This document shows positions 1-12,112 of a DNA stretch of 64,000 nucleotides, piece by piece (within the stretch, counting starts at the first letter, position 1; every line of letters starts with the position of its first letter). The position numbers and the translations under genes are program-made. The DNA is from Paramecium sonneborni. Taxonomy: Eukaryota > Ciliophora > Oligohymenophorea > Peniculida > Parameciidae. A model generated the notes under the pieces. It had not been told where the DNA came from and ran no database searches. It worked only from the letters and a program-made list of their open reading frames with translations. The stretch lies in assembly GCA_905182985.1 (NCBI GenBank), contig CAJJDN010000127.1, positions 277,420 to 341,419 of the forward strand. The letters are read 5' to 3'.

Positions 1-2921
1 TATACATCTAAATTTTCTTGAGTTATATCTGTATTTTTCGATATTAATTCTAATATCTAATTTTATTGTTCTGAAGATTGTAACTAATCAATTTATATTT
101 CAGTTTAATCAATATTTAAATGATTCTAACTTTGTTTTAATTCATTAATTTTATTTTTTTCTTTTGAATAAATTTAATTTTTTAAATCTTATACTTATAC
201 ATCTAATTAAGTATTCTTTTATACAGTTCTATTTAAATCTGATTATTAAAATGAAACTCTTTTTTATAATTCCTCAATTTATTACTCATAAAATCCTTTA
301 GATAAGTTATCTGACTTAGGTTTTTCATCTAATTTTTATTATTGTTAACTTATTATAATTTTTTAATTTTTATTCTCTTATTCAACATTATGTAAATCAA
401 ATAATAATTTCTTCTATGAATCTTCATGTTATATGATAAGTCTAATTTTTTATTATATTTCTTATTGCAATACTTAAATTTAATTTTATTGATTATCAAT
501 TTCAATTTAATAAATATTTTCCTTTTAAATCAAGGTCTATTGTGAATTTTCATACAAATTTTAAATTTTATGATAATTTTTTTATATTTTTTCTAATATT
601 TTTTAATATTTATTGATTATTCTTAAAAGATTATTTTGAAGAGTATCAATTTTAATTTAGAGTAAAGTTGTGATTTTTTATGTATTATCCTCTAAAAATA
701 GGATCATTTAATAGTTGATGCTTTGAAATATAAAATCAAAAATGGAAACTTATGAATCTTCAGCCTATCTCAATTCAATATCCTCTTTAACTGATTATAA
801 ATTGTTTTCCAAATCATTTTTAATAACAAGTTCTAGTTAAAGTTGATTTTATAAATTTGATAGTTCAACATCTTATGAAATGATTTTAATATTCAAAGAT
901 TCATTTTCAATTTCTAATTATTTTATTTTATTTTCATTTTCAATCAAATGATCTTCATAATCCATACTTTTTCTAATTAATTCTTCTATTCTAATATCTT
1001 TTTATGAAGATTAAGCTAACATTTCATTTTTTAAATCTTAAATTTGTTTCTGTTAAATTTCTTCTTACATTTGTTTTTATTTTTAAAGATTTAATGTTGT
1101 TTATTCATATTCTTGAAGCTAAGATTATAATCTATTAATTTATTATGTTAGATTTTCTATAATTAATTCTTTTTCTTTTAAAGATGCTTCTTGATTTTCA
1201 AGTTAATACTCAAATTTAGGTTGCATTTAAGATAATCTTTAGACTTTTAGATTTGATTCAGAATTTTCACTAAACAATTTTTGTATTTCAACAGTTTTAG
1301 TATGTAGTTCTAATTTATATTACTTCATCTATTTTTCATAAATTTCAAGTCTAAGTTAGATAAGTCTGATTTATTCGGTCAATTTATTACAAAGAGCATC
1401 AAAATTTAATTATTATGGTTTTTCTGTAATTAAATCTTCACTTGAATCACTTGAATCAGAACAATCATTAGAAGTAACAGCTTCTAATTATTTATCATGT
1501 GAAATGAGGAAGTTTTAATATTTAACAATATCTTCCTCTAATTTTGATTGAAGTTATTTTTACACTAATAATTAATGATTTAACATATCAACAACAAGTT
1601 CTTGTTTTTTTTTCTCTTACTTTAAATCTTCTATTTAATGTTATGATTCTAATAGCTAGATTTCAAATTCTGAATTTTTTTAACAAATAATGGTGGATTC
1701 TTTTTATTATATTAATTCATTTTATTTGATTTCGTTTATTAATTTATTGTTATGTAAAAGTAAATCTTCATTTTTTTATTCAAGTGATCGAATATCGTGA
1801 TTAAGTTTAGAAATAGTAGTTTCTTGTATTTATTTGACTTAAATATGTTTTAATTCAGCTTCTTTCAAATCAGATGTAAGTTTAGATATCTATAATTATA
1901 AATGATTAATGGATTCTTGATTATATTATATATGTTATTGGTGAGATAATTCTAGATCGTTATTTTATGATTATAATTTGGTAATTTTGAGTTCTTGATC
2001 CTCAATAATTTTTTAGAGAGATGAATTATCTAAAATTTTTTGTTATAAATTCATCTCTAATTGATGATTATGATTAAGTAAATCTTAATTTTGCTATTCA
2101 GCAAGAATTTATTAAGATTGAGCAGCAGATTACAATTATATTGAAGAAGATATGGTTTATAATTCAAAAGATTGTTATTGTAATTATTATTTTAATAGAG
2201 TATTATGGTTTAGGGAATCTGATAGTTAAATTTTGAGGTTTTCATTATCTTCTTGTAGAGTATTGATTTAAGAGTGAAAGGTTTATGATAGGATGGTATT
2301 TTTTTGTATTAATTCTTGATTGGTTTTATTTAATAAATTGTTTTCATTTATAATTAGTGTGATTTTTTGATCCTTTTGTTAGATAAAATTTTGGAGTTGT
2401 TCTATTTTATCTTGTTAATCAAGTTTTAGAAGGTCTAAATTAGCTTTTAGTTATTTATTTTATTCATTTAATAATGAGTAGCTCTCATTGAGCTTAGAGA
2501 GTTCAATTTTTTTAATATCAATGGATTTACGAAGATCAAGTATATCTCTTTGATAATCTTAATTTTTGAGATGAGTAAGTTTGATTTATTGTTTGAGTTC
2601 GATGATTTAATCTTTATATAGTTTATTTTTTTTGTCATATTTTGATTGGAGTAATTGATTTTATAATACTGATTATGTAAACTTGGATTGAAGTTCCATA
2701 TTTTATTATTGATAGTTCTCTGATTGATTTCTAAGATCTTAAATAATGGATGATTATTGTGATAATGCTATATGATGTTATGATTTCATAGAATCTATTT
2801 ATTGATTAGAAGCTTCAATTTCTTGATTGAGGATTAGAATATCATCTTATAATTTTGAGATGAGTAGAGTTTGATTTTTATTTACTTGTTTGAGAAGCGC
2901 CTCATTATTTGAATTTATCAT
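1..2921 (-). CDS. Long coiled-coil protein, 3' end outside window
   Basis: The frame starts at the ATG at 2921 (MINSNNEALLKQ...) and stays open to the window edge. I checked every TCA triplet on the plus strand and none falls in this frame, so at least 973 codons are open with no intron needed. The protein is rich in Gln, Lys, Leu, Asn, Ser and Ile with heptad-like runs such as LLISKLQDDILILNQEIEAS, typical of a long coiled coil of the kind found in ciliate basal-body or cytoskeletal proteins. No catalytic domain is visible. The C-terminus is missing. It is divergent from the RS/RRM gene, with only 14 bp between the two ATGs. Function is unknown; a structural or tethering role is inference. 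Confidence 0.85.
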
Positions 2922-2935
2922 TAATATTTAAAAAA
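2922..2935. promoter_or_regulatory. 14-bp divergent intergenic space
   Basis: Only 14 bp (taatatttaaaaaa) separate the ATGs of two divergent genes. Any core promoter must lie in this AT-only stretch or inside the coding regions. Later in-frame starts would lengthen it but would discard coding-like sequence. Confidence 0.5.
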
Positions 2936-4820
2936 ATGATTTAGTAGTAAGTATAACAAGAAGAAGTGTAAAAGTTAGAGATAAAGGAAGAGGGAAGAAA
3001 TGCATCTTCATATGGAGAGGAAGGTAGAAAAGGTTAATAAAAGAAACGTGATTCTTCTAATGAGTCATACTCAAATTAATCATCATCATTTGAGAATAAG
3101 ATAGGAAAACGTTACTATCCACATAGTGAATTCAAAATTCATTTTTATGTTCGTCATGTACATACGAATGGGATGAGTACAAATGAATTCTTGAGTTTTA
3201 TAAAAAGAAAAGGTAATGTATGGTAATATTTAGTGAATTTGGCTGGATCATGTGATGTGGTGTAGATGTTTAATAATCAAGGATCCTATTGTGATGTTGC
3301 AATAGGAATGACCAATGATGATAATGCAAAATTAGTATATATTGGGAAGAAGCATTTTAATTTTGGAAGAAATGGTAAGTAGAAGCATAATAATGAATAG
3401 GAAGATAAAAGGAAGTAGTAGAATTAAGTGATGCATTTAAAAACTATCTTGAAAATAAGAATATGTTAGACAAAGAACATTTAGAAAGATCATTAAGGAG
3501 AAATGTAATTATATTATAATATTTAATATAGTAGTAGTCTAAGGGAAGAAGTGAAAGTAGCGAATCATCTAGAAGATATAAGAGTAGAAGTGTTAGTAAG
3601 AAGAAGAAGAATAATAAGAAAGTAGAGAGTAAATAATCTCAAGGATAAGGATCTAGAAGGAGATCTCCATCTTCTTCTAGTGAACCAAGAAGAATTAAAT
3701 AAATTAAAAAAAATAGACATTCATCAAGAAGCTCTTCTTTAGAATTGAATAAGGATTAATTGAATGTTTAACCTATAAAACCTTAACAGGTGTTTACTGA
3801 TAAGAATAGTGTTTATATCTTCTCTATTCCACAAGAAGTTAATGAGAATGATGTAATCTAAGAGATTGTTACTTATCATAAATAGAATGCACCTATTAAT
3901 CATACTTGGAGTTATTATTTATTTAAATTATTAAGACACTTCTGATAAGATGCAATATTTAGAGTTATAATTTTAAGATGAAAATACTGCTCAATTTTTA
4001 GTCAATTTGAGACCCTGTTTGCAAGTTAAGGGTATTCCTCTTTTGGTTGTAGCTAAAAAATAACGACCTGTTTAAGATTTATTGAGGAATTATGAGGTGC
4101 AAGTTGAATTAGATAGAGATGTACCTCCTTTTAATGTCTATTTGGAATTTAAAAAGTATGGAGATCTAATTGGAATTTATGTCTTTTAGTAAAATAGGAA
4201 GTATCGCACCTATTTAATTTTCAAGTTATTTACTCTTGTATTCATCGTCCTCTTAATTGCAGGAGGCATTACGTCCTCCAGTCCATTTATAATTGGTCAT
4301 TAATGATTAAAATGTTAATGCTAACGCCAAGATTATTGATAAACCTATTGATATCCAAAGACCATATATCAAAGAAACTTTAGCTTATTAGCTTAGCACT
4401 TAATAGGACAACAGTATTTCAATTCTTATATTATAGAAGATAGAAAAAGAAAAGATAAAAAATGAGAAGCCATTTAATTTAATATTCAAACAATATATTT
4501 ATGTTCATGTGGCGAATACACTATCATAATCTCCTCTCTCCCCTTATTCAATTTATTTAATATTAATTTTTAATTTTATGGGAATTTTCATATGCTAATT
4601 TAACCTCAACTTACTTAATTATATAGATGGAGAATCATCTTCTGTAAATTATATAAGAATTATTGACACTTATAACATAATTACTCCTTCTTTTCCGAAT
4701 ACCCAATTCATTTGTTTTATACCATCTTATGTCATTATTTTCTTAGGTAAAATCACTATTTATGCAAACCTAATAAATAACTAATGCTGCTACTACTATT
4801 AACTTGAAATTACTTTTTGA
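2936..4820 (+). CDS. RS-domain RNA-binding protein with RRM-like domains
   Basis: The start is the ATG at 2936. After a conserved-looking N-terminal segment (YYPHSEFKIHFYVRHVHTNG) comes an Arg/Ser-rich stretch (SRRYKSRSVSKKK, RRRSPSSSSEPRR, RHSSRSSS), then an RRM-like fold (NSVYIFSIPQEVNENDVIQE ... LQVKGIPLLVVAKK) and a second one (NVYLEFKKYGDLIGIYVFQQ ... QEALRPPV). Introns: 3375-3400, 3911-3935 and 4201-4225. The last two end in AAG rather than TAG but restore the RRM frame. A 27-nt GTA...TAG stretch at 3505-3531 may be a fourth; it leaves the frame open either way. With three introns the coding length is 603 codons. The C-terminal part after about 4480 is low-complexity and the stop is less certain. 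RS plus RRM suggests a splicing or mRNA-processing factor (inference). Confidence 0.7.
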
Positions 4821-4858
4821 ATTATTATTTAATATTCATAATATATAAATAATTTAAT

Positions 4859-5925
4859 TCATTCATATTATTTTATTAATCTCTTTAAGTCATTAGCTGC
4901 CACATTTCCTCCAGAGAGTACAACTAGGCTATTTTTAATTGAACTTTTCTTGCATCCTGCATAAGCTATTGCACAATTGAATTCAGCAATTTATTCAGCT
5001 TTTGCTAATTCACATTATGCCTTTTCCACTTCTTCAACACTTACATAAACAATCTCATCAATAAATCCTTCAATGATTTATTAACATAACGTTACACCTT
5101 TTCTAATTGATCCCCTTAACATTACTCCTATCATGCGAGTTTTATTTTATGCTAAATATTTTATATAGAAAGCTATTCCAGCAATCAAAGCACCACTTTT
5201 TAAAGTAACAAAAATTGAATCTATTTTTGTATTTGTTAAAGTTTGCCATTAATCTATTTCAAATCCAATAGTAGCATATCCTCCAAAAACATGAAAATCA
5301 TTTTGTAAATCTAAATAATCGTATCCCATTTCTTCACTATATTTAATAGCTTCATCTTCTATTTCATTTTTATTTAATTCAGAATGTATAATTGTAACAT
5401 TTGGTAAATCATTAGTATAATGAATTTCTTTTACATATTTAGAGAAGATTATCAATTTCCCATTTAATTCATATGGTTTTATTTTGGATTAGAATTGTGA
5501 ATCTTTAATTTCTACAGACAATCCTGGATCAGTAGGTGTATCATCATGACAAATATCATTTGTAATAATCTTTTATTTTTGATTCTGCTAATCTTCTGAT
5601 TTTAATAATTTCAAACTTTCTATACAAGCAGTAGCTGCATTTCCAGAAGAACAAATAACTAAATTTAATTGATCTTCACCTCTATGCCGTTTTTTCTGTT
5701 ACAATCTATAAAGCATATTATAGATGGCTCTCATTTTAACTGAACCTGATGGTAATGTACTTTCGATTTTACAATATAATCCATTTATTAATTTGATGGG
5801 AGTGAGCTAAAATTGAAAAAAGTAATTACTATGATTGGAGATTAGGGAGAATAGAGACATTATTATGCTAATTTGATTGCTTGAGTTAATTCAGGAATTA
5901 AATATTTGATTTCGCAAGTTATCAT
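4859..5925 (-). CDS. PLP-dependent threonine/serine dehydratase-like protein
   Basis: Starts at the ATG at 5925 (MITCEIKYLIPELTQ) and has one 23-nt intron at 5807-5829; 348 codons including the stop. It matches fold-type II PLP enzymes of the threonine dehydratase/serine racemase group. PSGSVKMRAI corresponds to the usual SGSFKxRGA with the Schiff-base Lys, SSGNAATACI to SSGNHAQ, and LSGGN lies near the C-terminus. The phosphate-binding glycine loop is changed to TLKSGAL instead of a GGGG-type loop. No ACT regulatory domain follows. It converges with the RS/RRM gene, 38 bp apart. Known role of the family: deamination or racemisation of Ser/Thr. Whether this divergent member is active is uncertain. 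Confidence 0.8.
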
Positions 5926-6076
5926 AGCACTCTTTTCATATTATCTGGTTTGGGCGCAACCCATTTTATAATGAATTTAAAGAAAATTATATATTAATTA
6001 TTCATAATATTATTGTAAAAGATATATGTATTTTAATGATAAATCAATATAGGAATGGTAAGGCATTATTGCAATC

Positions 6077-6793
6077 ATGAACAAGGAGTACAATAAAGCT
6101 ATAATAGATGAATGGGAAAAATTTACCCAAGAATCTATTGACCCATTTTTTATTCAAAGGACTTGATTAGTAATAGAAACATACCTGAAATAGAGCAAAA
6201 TATTGTAATAAAAGACAAGTCCAACATATAATATATTAAATAAGAAGATGAAGGGAAACTTCATCAATAAGGTATGGGTAGCCATGATCAATGTGTCTTA
6301 CCATTCATATTCATTTCTAAGGATTAAAGGAGGGATAACAACCATGGAAACCTTAGATTTTAGAATAAATGGTTTACCATATGATGAAACCAAAGCCAGA
6401 ATCTGCAAGGTTCAAAAAAGGTTCCCTCCACAATAGAAATTGTGAGATCAATTAAATAATAGAATGGGACAGGAGCAGCCTTATAGTATAGTTTTTGAAT
6501 ACAAAAAACATGACAATAAACTGATCCCAAGCGCCTTTCTTGATTTTATGATAATAATCTGGGGTTGTTTGATGTTTGTACAATTGATAGAACCCTGCTG
6601 CAAAGACTGGAATCATTTAGATAATGCTCCATATATACCTAACATGATGAGATCTTTTACCAAAACATATCATTATGATATCTTAATGAAATACAGGTCC
6701 ATTCAAATGGTATGTCAGCCCAAAGAAATGTCATTAATTAATTTATGTACTAAACTAATTTTATTATTAGTCATTAATATTGAAATAAAATGA
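6077..6793 (+). pseudogene. Degenerate coding region
   Basis: An ATG at 6077 opens MNKEYNKAIIDEWEKFTQES and meets TGA after 30 codons. Coding-like sequence then continues in another frame (NIPEIEQNIVIKDKSNIQYI, then HDQCVLPFIFISKDQRRDNN) with further TGAs and shifts, for example LGLFDVCTIDRTLLQRLESF. No 20-35 nt intron repairs the frame. The base composition is less AT-biased than true intergenic DNA nearby. I read it as a decayed gene; family unknown. Confidence 0.5.
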
Positions 6794-6855
6794 ATTAAGT
6801 GAAGAAATCCTCAATAATCAATTTGTATGCATTAAATTTTATATAATATTAATAT

Positions 6856-8161
6856 ATGAAATAATAATCAAATAGAAATTTGCTAGAGTTGAGATAGCAT
6901 GTTAAATAATCATTATTCAAATCATTGAAGACTGAAAGATGTCAATACACGACTGAAACTAAGAGATCCAAATCTATAACATAATGGAAATAATTTACAT
7001 TAAATAAATAAAATCAACAATCCAAAATCACCAAATTTCATGATGTGTATAAAGTAACAAAAAAAATTGGAACTGGTGCTCATGGAGTTGTTAAGATCTG
7101 TTATAAAATTAAAGATTAATTAAAAATTAACTATGCTGTTAAAAAATTGTCATGTCAAAACGATCCTGAATTAATTCGAACTATCATTTAAACCTTTAAT
7201 ATCAATAGAACATTGAATGATAATCCCAAAATAATAAAATCGTATGATTTATACATAGATGAAAATGAATAAGTGGCTTATTGGGTGATGGAATATTGTA
7301 ATTACAAAAGTCTCCAATCTTACATGCAGAAATCAATCCCTGATATTGCAATTTAGTAGATAATGAAACATTTAGCTCAAACCATAACTGAAATCCATAA
7401 GAAAGGTATTTGCCATAGAGATTTAAAGCCAGATAACATATTAATAAAACTACATGGTTAAATTGATATTAAGATCATTGATTTTGGTGTGTCTAAGAAA
7501 TTCATGATCAAAAAGAAAAATGATAAAATATATCATGAAATGTGGACTAGAACAGGTTCTTTACTCTATTAAGCCCCAGAAACCTTCTTAGGTGGAGGAT
7601 ATGATGAAAAAGGTATCTCTATTTTTTAATTACATTTTAGTTGATGTATGGAGTGTTGGAGTTATCTTATATCAACTTCTCTGTGGTAAATTTCCATTTT
7701 ACTGTGATTCTAAGTTAGATACAATAGAATTGATTACTGACCTCAATTAAACTATTGATTAAAATAAGGAGTTTAAACTATTATAGCCACTTCAAATTGA
7801 TTTATTAAGAAGACTTTTAAATAAAAATCCAGAAAAACGATTAACTGCAGAAGAATTTTCATTGCATCCTTGGATTAATGAAGTAGGAACATAAAAATCT
7901 ACTTCTAGAGATGACTTATAAATTAACAAGAACAGTGAAATCACTACATCTGTCAATCTTGATTCTACATCAATAAGAATTGATTTCTCTAATCATATAC
8001 ATTATGCCCAAAAGCAATTTTAAGATTTGGTTATACAAATCAAAGATCATGTTATTGAAAATTCTTAAAGTAGAAAAAGTAGCTATTAAATACCTTCAGC
8101 TCATACATCTTATGATGTTTCACCTATTAATTAAATAGATGAAACTAAATTTAAAAAATGA
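6856..8161 (+). CDS. Ser/Thr protein kinase, CAMK/CDPK-like without EF-hands
   Basis: The ATG at 6856 gives 426 codons including the stop, with one 28-nt intron at 7613-7640. The kinase domain starts near residue 60: glycine loop KIGTGAHGVVKI, catalytic Lys in YAVKKLS, HRDLKPDNIL, metal-binding IDFGVSKKF, substrate-loop QAPETFLGGGY and VDVWSVGVILYQLLCGKFPF. All key catalytic residues are present, so it should be active. About 55 basic residues precede the domain, and a roughly 90-residue Ser/Gln-rich tail follows with no calmodulin-like EF-hands. It converges with the CHAP amidase gene. Substrate unknown. Confidence 0.9.
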
Positions 8162-8377
8162 ATTTCTAAATTTGTAAGAGTTGTATTTATTTTTGTATAA
8201 TATAAAATCTATCCTAATAAATATTAATATCTAATTCATTTTTCACATTATTATCTTTCTTTATTTTATAAGTTTTAAATATATAGAAATTATAAAACAA
8301 TAAATATTTATATAATAATAATAATAATTATTATTATCATTATTAAATAAAAAGAAATAGAAAAAAAATAAGTAAAT

Positions 8378-9067
8378 TCATCTACAAACTCTCTTCCAAC
8401 CTAATATTACTTCATTTCGATCCCACCAATATTAGTATTAATGTTCCAAACTATGATTAAATTAAATTATTACCCAACTCTAACTTATGTGATTTCATAT
8501 TAACCATTAGTTTAATTCATTTTTAGTTTTCTTGAGTAATTATTCTTTGTCCATCCAGAATCTTCATAATTTTATTCAGCAACACAAACATATCCATTGC
8601 CTACTTCAACAATTACAGCAACATGTCCATAAGGTTATTTTTGAGTCCTTGGATAAATTATTAAATCTCCTATTTAAGGAGCCCTATGTATTTAATTTTA
8701 TTTTATACGAATTTGATTTATTTGGAAATGTTGAAAATTATAAAGTCCCATTTAGAGTTGTCAAATCATCCACATTATTTAACTAATATATTTGATCCGC
8801 GCAATTAATTTCCTTAAATGCAGCTGCAAAATTAGTCACTATAAATCTTCTTGCATATTCAACACATTAATATCTATCTCTTAATTTTTATTTTTACTTT
8901 ACTCCTAATAATACGTCTCTCATCAATCCTGATTCCTCTTTTTTCAAAAAACTTTTATAACTATTCCATTTAGAATGATCATAATGAATTCCAACATTTG
9001 AATAAGCTTTTACATTATGAGCTTCTCCTAAAACAGATCCCCATTATTTTTTATTGTATTATCTCAT
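8378..9067 (-). CDS. CHAP amidase, first assembly copy
   Basis: Identical to the copy at 9588-10277, which carries the full description. It lies wholly inside the duplicated block that ends at the N at 9499, so it is probably the same locus represented twice and not a paralogue. Confidence 0.75.
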
Positions 9068-9156
9068 GATAATATATTTAAATTATAATTTCTGAATTCT
9101 TAATTTATATTATTAACTTAAATTTTAATAATTAATTAAATATCAATGAAATCACT

Positions 9157-9498
9157 TCATTTTAAAAATATATCTAAACTTGGATTCAAAGGAGAACTTT
9201 TTTCAACTTATTATTTTGCTTTAACAATTAATTTTTTCATCAAAAAATTTTATTAAATATAAAATAGATCTTTATCAGTCATCTTCTAATGAATTCCTTT
9301 TTACAATGGCTATATAATATGGCAATAATTTTACATTATATTATTTTCTCTAATTTATTGTAATTGAATTTTCTAATTAACTATTGTGATGAATAGATGT
9401 GCAAGTTTCTATTTCAGATGTTTTTTCATTTGTTAGTATCAATTTAAATGTATTTGTACTCATTTCCTTGATACATTAATCTAAGTTTACTAATAATC
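9157..9498 (-). pseudogene. Truncated copy of the gene at 10367-12101
   Basis: This is the 3' end of the minus-strand gene that is complete at 10367-12101, cut by the N at 9499. The stop is at 9157 and the 25-nt intron is retained. It is an assembly fragment and should not be counted as a gene. Confidence 0.85.
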
Positions 9499-9499
9499 N
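9499..9499. other. Single-N assembly gap
   Basis: One undetermined base sits between two identical 1209-bp flanks. It marks a join between contigs. Confidence 0.95.
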
Positions 9500-10708
9500 T
9501 TATAAAACAATAAATATTTATATAATAATAATAATAATTATTATTATCATTATTAAATAAAAAGAAATAGAAAAAAAATAAGTAAATTCATCTACAAACT
9601 CTCTTCCAACCTAATATTACTTCATTTCGATCCCACCAATATTAGTATTAATGTTCCAAACTATGATTAAATTAAATTATTACCCAACTCTAACTTATGT
9701 GATTTCATATTAACCATTAGTTTAATTCATTTTTAGTTTTCTTGAGTAATTATTCTTTGTCCATCCAGAATCTTCATAATTTTATTCAGCAACACAAACA
9801 TATCCATTGCCTACTTCAACAATTACAGCAACATGTCCATAAGGTTATTTTTGAGTCCTTGGATAAATTATTAAATCTCCTATTTAAGGAGCCCTATGTA
9901 TTTAATTTTATTTTATACGAATTTGATTTATTTGGAAATGTTGAAAATTATAAAGTCCCATTTAGAGTTGTCAAATCATCCACATTATTTAACTAATATA
10001 TTTGATCCGCGCAATTAATTTCCTTAAATGCAGCTGCAAAATTAGTCACTATAAATCTTCTTGCATATTCAACACATTAATATCTATCTCTTAATTTTTA
10101 TTTTTACTTTACTCCTAATAATACGTCTCTCATCAATCCTGATTCCTCTTTTTTCAAAAAACTTTTATAACTATTCCATTTAGAATGATCATAATGAATT
10201 CCAACATTTGAATAAGCTTTTACATTATGAGCTTCTCCTAAAACAGATCCCCATTATTTTTTATTGTATTATCTCATGATAATATATTTAAATTATAATT
10301 TCTGAATTCTTAATTTATATTATTAACTTAAATTTTAATAATTAATTAAATATCAATGAAATCACTTCATTTTAAAAATATATCTAAACTTGGATTCAAA
10401 GGAGAACTTTTTTCAACTTATTATTTTGCTTTAACAATTAATTTTTTCATCAAAAAATTTTATTAAATATAAAATAGATCTTTATCAGTCATCTTCTAAT
10501 GAATTCCTTTTTACAATGGCTATATAATATGGCAATAATTTTACATTATATTATTTTCTCTAATTTATTGTAATTGAATTTTCTAATTAACTATTGTGAT
10601 GAATAGATGTGCAAGTTTCTATTTCAGATGTTTTTTCATTTGTTAGTATCAATTTAAATGTATTTGTACTCATTTCCTTGATACATTAATCTAAGTTTAC
10701 TAATAATC
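9500..10708. repeat. Second copy of the 1209-bp duplication
   Basis: Repeats 8290-9498. Unlike the first copy, it continues directly into the rest of the minus-strand gene at 10367-12101, so this copy carries the intact right-hand context and the first copy the intact left-hand context. Confidence 0.93.
9588..10277 (-). CDS. Stand-alone CHAP amidase, glutathionylspermidine-amidase-like
   Basis: The ATG at 10277 gives 214 codons including the stop, after removing introns at 9894-9918 and 9661-9683. The order of motifs matches the amidase half of glutathionylspermidine synthetase/amidase: WGSVLGEAHNVKAYSN near the N-terminus, nucleophile region RYQCVEYARRFIVTNF, SAPQIGDLIIYPR, catalytic-His region PYGHVAVIVEV, AEQNYEDSGWT, and the terminal VILGWKRV. 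Cys, His and the following Glu/Asn are all present. The ATP-grasp synthetase half is absent, so it is a free-standing amidohydrolase of the CHAP (NlpC/P60-related) superfamily. The substrate could be a glutathionyl-polyamine or a peptidoglycan-type amide from bacterial prey (inference). No signal peptide is obvious. Confidence 0.87.
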
Positions 10709-12101
10709 GATGGGAGATTTTATTATTATTCTGATTATACTATTTTATTACTAATTATTATTCTAATTATTAATTAAAATTAATTTAGGTATGAATTTTT
10801 TAAGTATAATTTTTTGGTATATTGATTTCTTTTTAAGACTATTAAAAAAGATCTTAGATAGCTGGAACTGTAGGATGATGAGTATGAATTTTAGATTACA
10901 ATTTAATTTTGGATGGTAAGTCTATAGTTAGCTTGAAATCAGTTTAATTTTTAGGAGTTTATGTTAATGTTTCACTAGTTAGACAAATTTATCTATCTGA
11001 ATAATTTTTATGAATTTTATCTTCTCTATAAGTCTTACTTGGACTAGCATAATTTAATTGATTTCCAAAATTTGTAATTTTGTTGTTGATTCCACCAGAA
11101 AATGCAGAAACACTAGCACCAGACTGTGTTTATACTTTATTAGATGGTTTAGGAGAATTAAGTTAGAAAGGCTATGATTAGACTCTTTAATGAATATTTG
11201 TGGATTTGCTGATGTTATTCATGAATGTGAATATGTCATCAAGATTGGAATTGGGTTTGGAGGCAAGATTATAAAGTTAATCAAGTTAAGTCTTAAGTTT
11301 TGGTTCTATAATGAAGTTCGAAACAGTCATTACAAGATTGCATATAGCTGATCTTATATCCATAATATTAAATTATCAAATTAAGAAGATCTGCTTTTCC
11401 ATTTGTAATGGGGATTCTATTGTTATGTCGTGGTGGAGTCCTTTAACAATTTGTTTTTTCATTAGAAAATTATTCTGGATGGCAACCAATTGATCATCAC
11501 TCATTAATTTACTATTATATCCAGCAAATAATTTGTTAGATCCTTTACGATTGACTTAACAAGAACCATGTATATCTTGACTAATTCGTATTCCATAGGC
11601 AGTTTATATTTCAGAAGTATGATTATAAATTTAGGAGAGAGTTTCTGTGTTGTTTTAGAATTATCTTAAACTAAGAACTATATCATTAAGTAATAAGATT
11701 TTATTTTTAAATTTACCAAATGACATTTCATTTTGTTATTATTTATTGACTTGTATTTCTAAATTACTATAAAGTTATCGAGTATCTTAAGTAGTTACTT
11801 TTTCTTCTTAAGATTTCTATTCAGACTTTTATTCTGACATTTTCCTTTATGGTTTAAAATTAAAAGCAGTTACTCCGACTAGAGCATTCTATTTAACAAC
11901 TTAAGGTGGTTTAGTAGGTTAGGAATTCACTCTTTAATGATTAGATATCGATTTGGTAATAAATAATTTTATTTCAGCATCAGTTGATTTGGATTATAAT
12001 TATACAACAATTTTATCAATTGTATTCTTTAAGTTTAATGTTATCTATTGCTGATTTTTAATGTAATTAAGAAATGTAATAAATGCTTCTCTAAGTTCCA
12101 T
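10367..12101 (-). CDS. Conserved-looking hypothetical protein, largely disordered
   Basis: The ATG at 12101 (MELREAFITFLNYIKNQQQ) leads through introns at 11475-11500, 11306-11333 and 10520-10544 to TGA at 10367; the spliced length is 552 codons including the stop. The first 60 residues look helical; the rest is rich in Gln, Asn, Ser, Thr and Lys with short hydrophobic motifs (NGKADLLNLIIQYYGYKI). No known domain is recognised. The first intron starts GTG and ends CAG, which is unusual here but is the only way to keep frame. Its ATG is 11 bp from the divergent pseudokinase ATG. The next in-frame Met, at 11840, would enlarge that gap but drop clearly coding sequence. Confidence 0.75.
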
Positions 12102-12112
12102 TAATTTATTAA
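12102..12112. promoter_or_regulatory. 11-bp divergent intergenic space
   Basis: Two divergent ORFs start at 12101 (minus) and 12113 (plus). If both starts are right, the 5' UTRs and promoters overlap each other's coding sequence. Confidence 0.45.

Larger units (their letters stand above)
8290..9498. repeat. First copy of a 1209-bp exact duplication ending at N
   Basis: This block is repeated without any difference I could see at 9500-10708 (offset 1210). It stops exactly at the single N at 9499. Introns and intergenic DNA are duplicated as exactly as the exons. This is best explained by two overlapping contig ends joined without merging. Confidence 0.93.

Noticed and set aside
8378..10277. 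Two tandem CHAP amidase genes as a recent gene duplication
   Set aside because: The identity extends through introns and spacers and stops exactly at an N, so an assembly overlap is far more likely.
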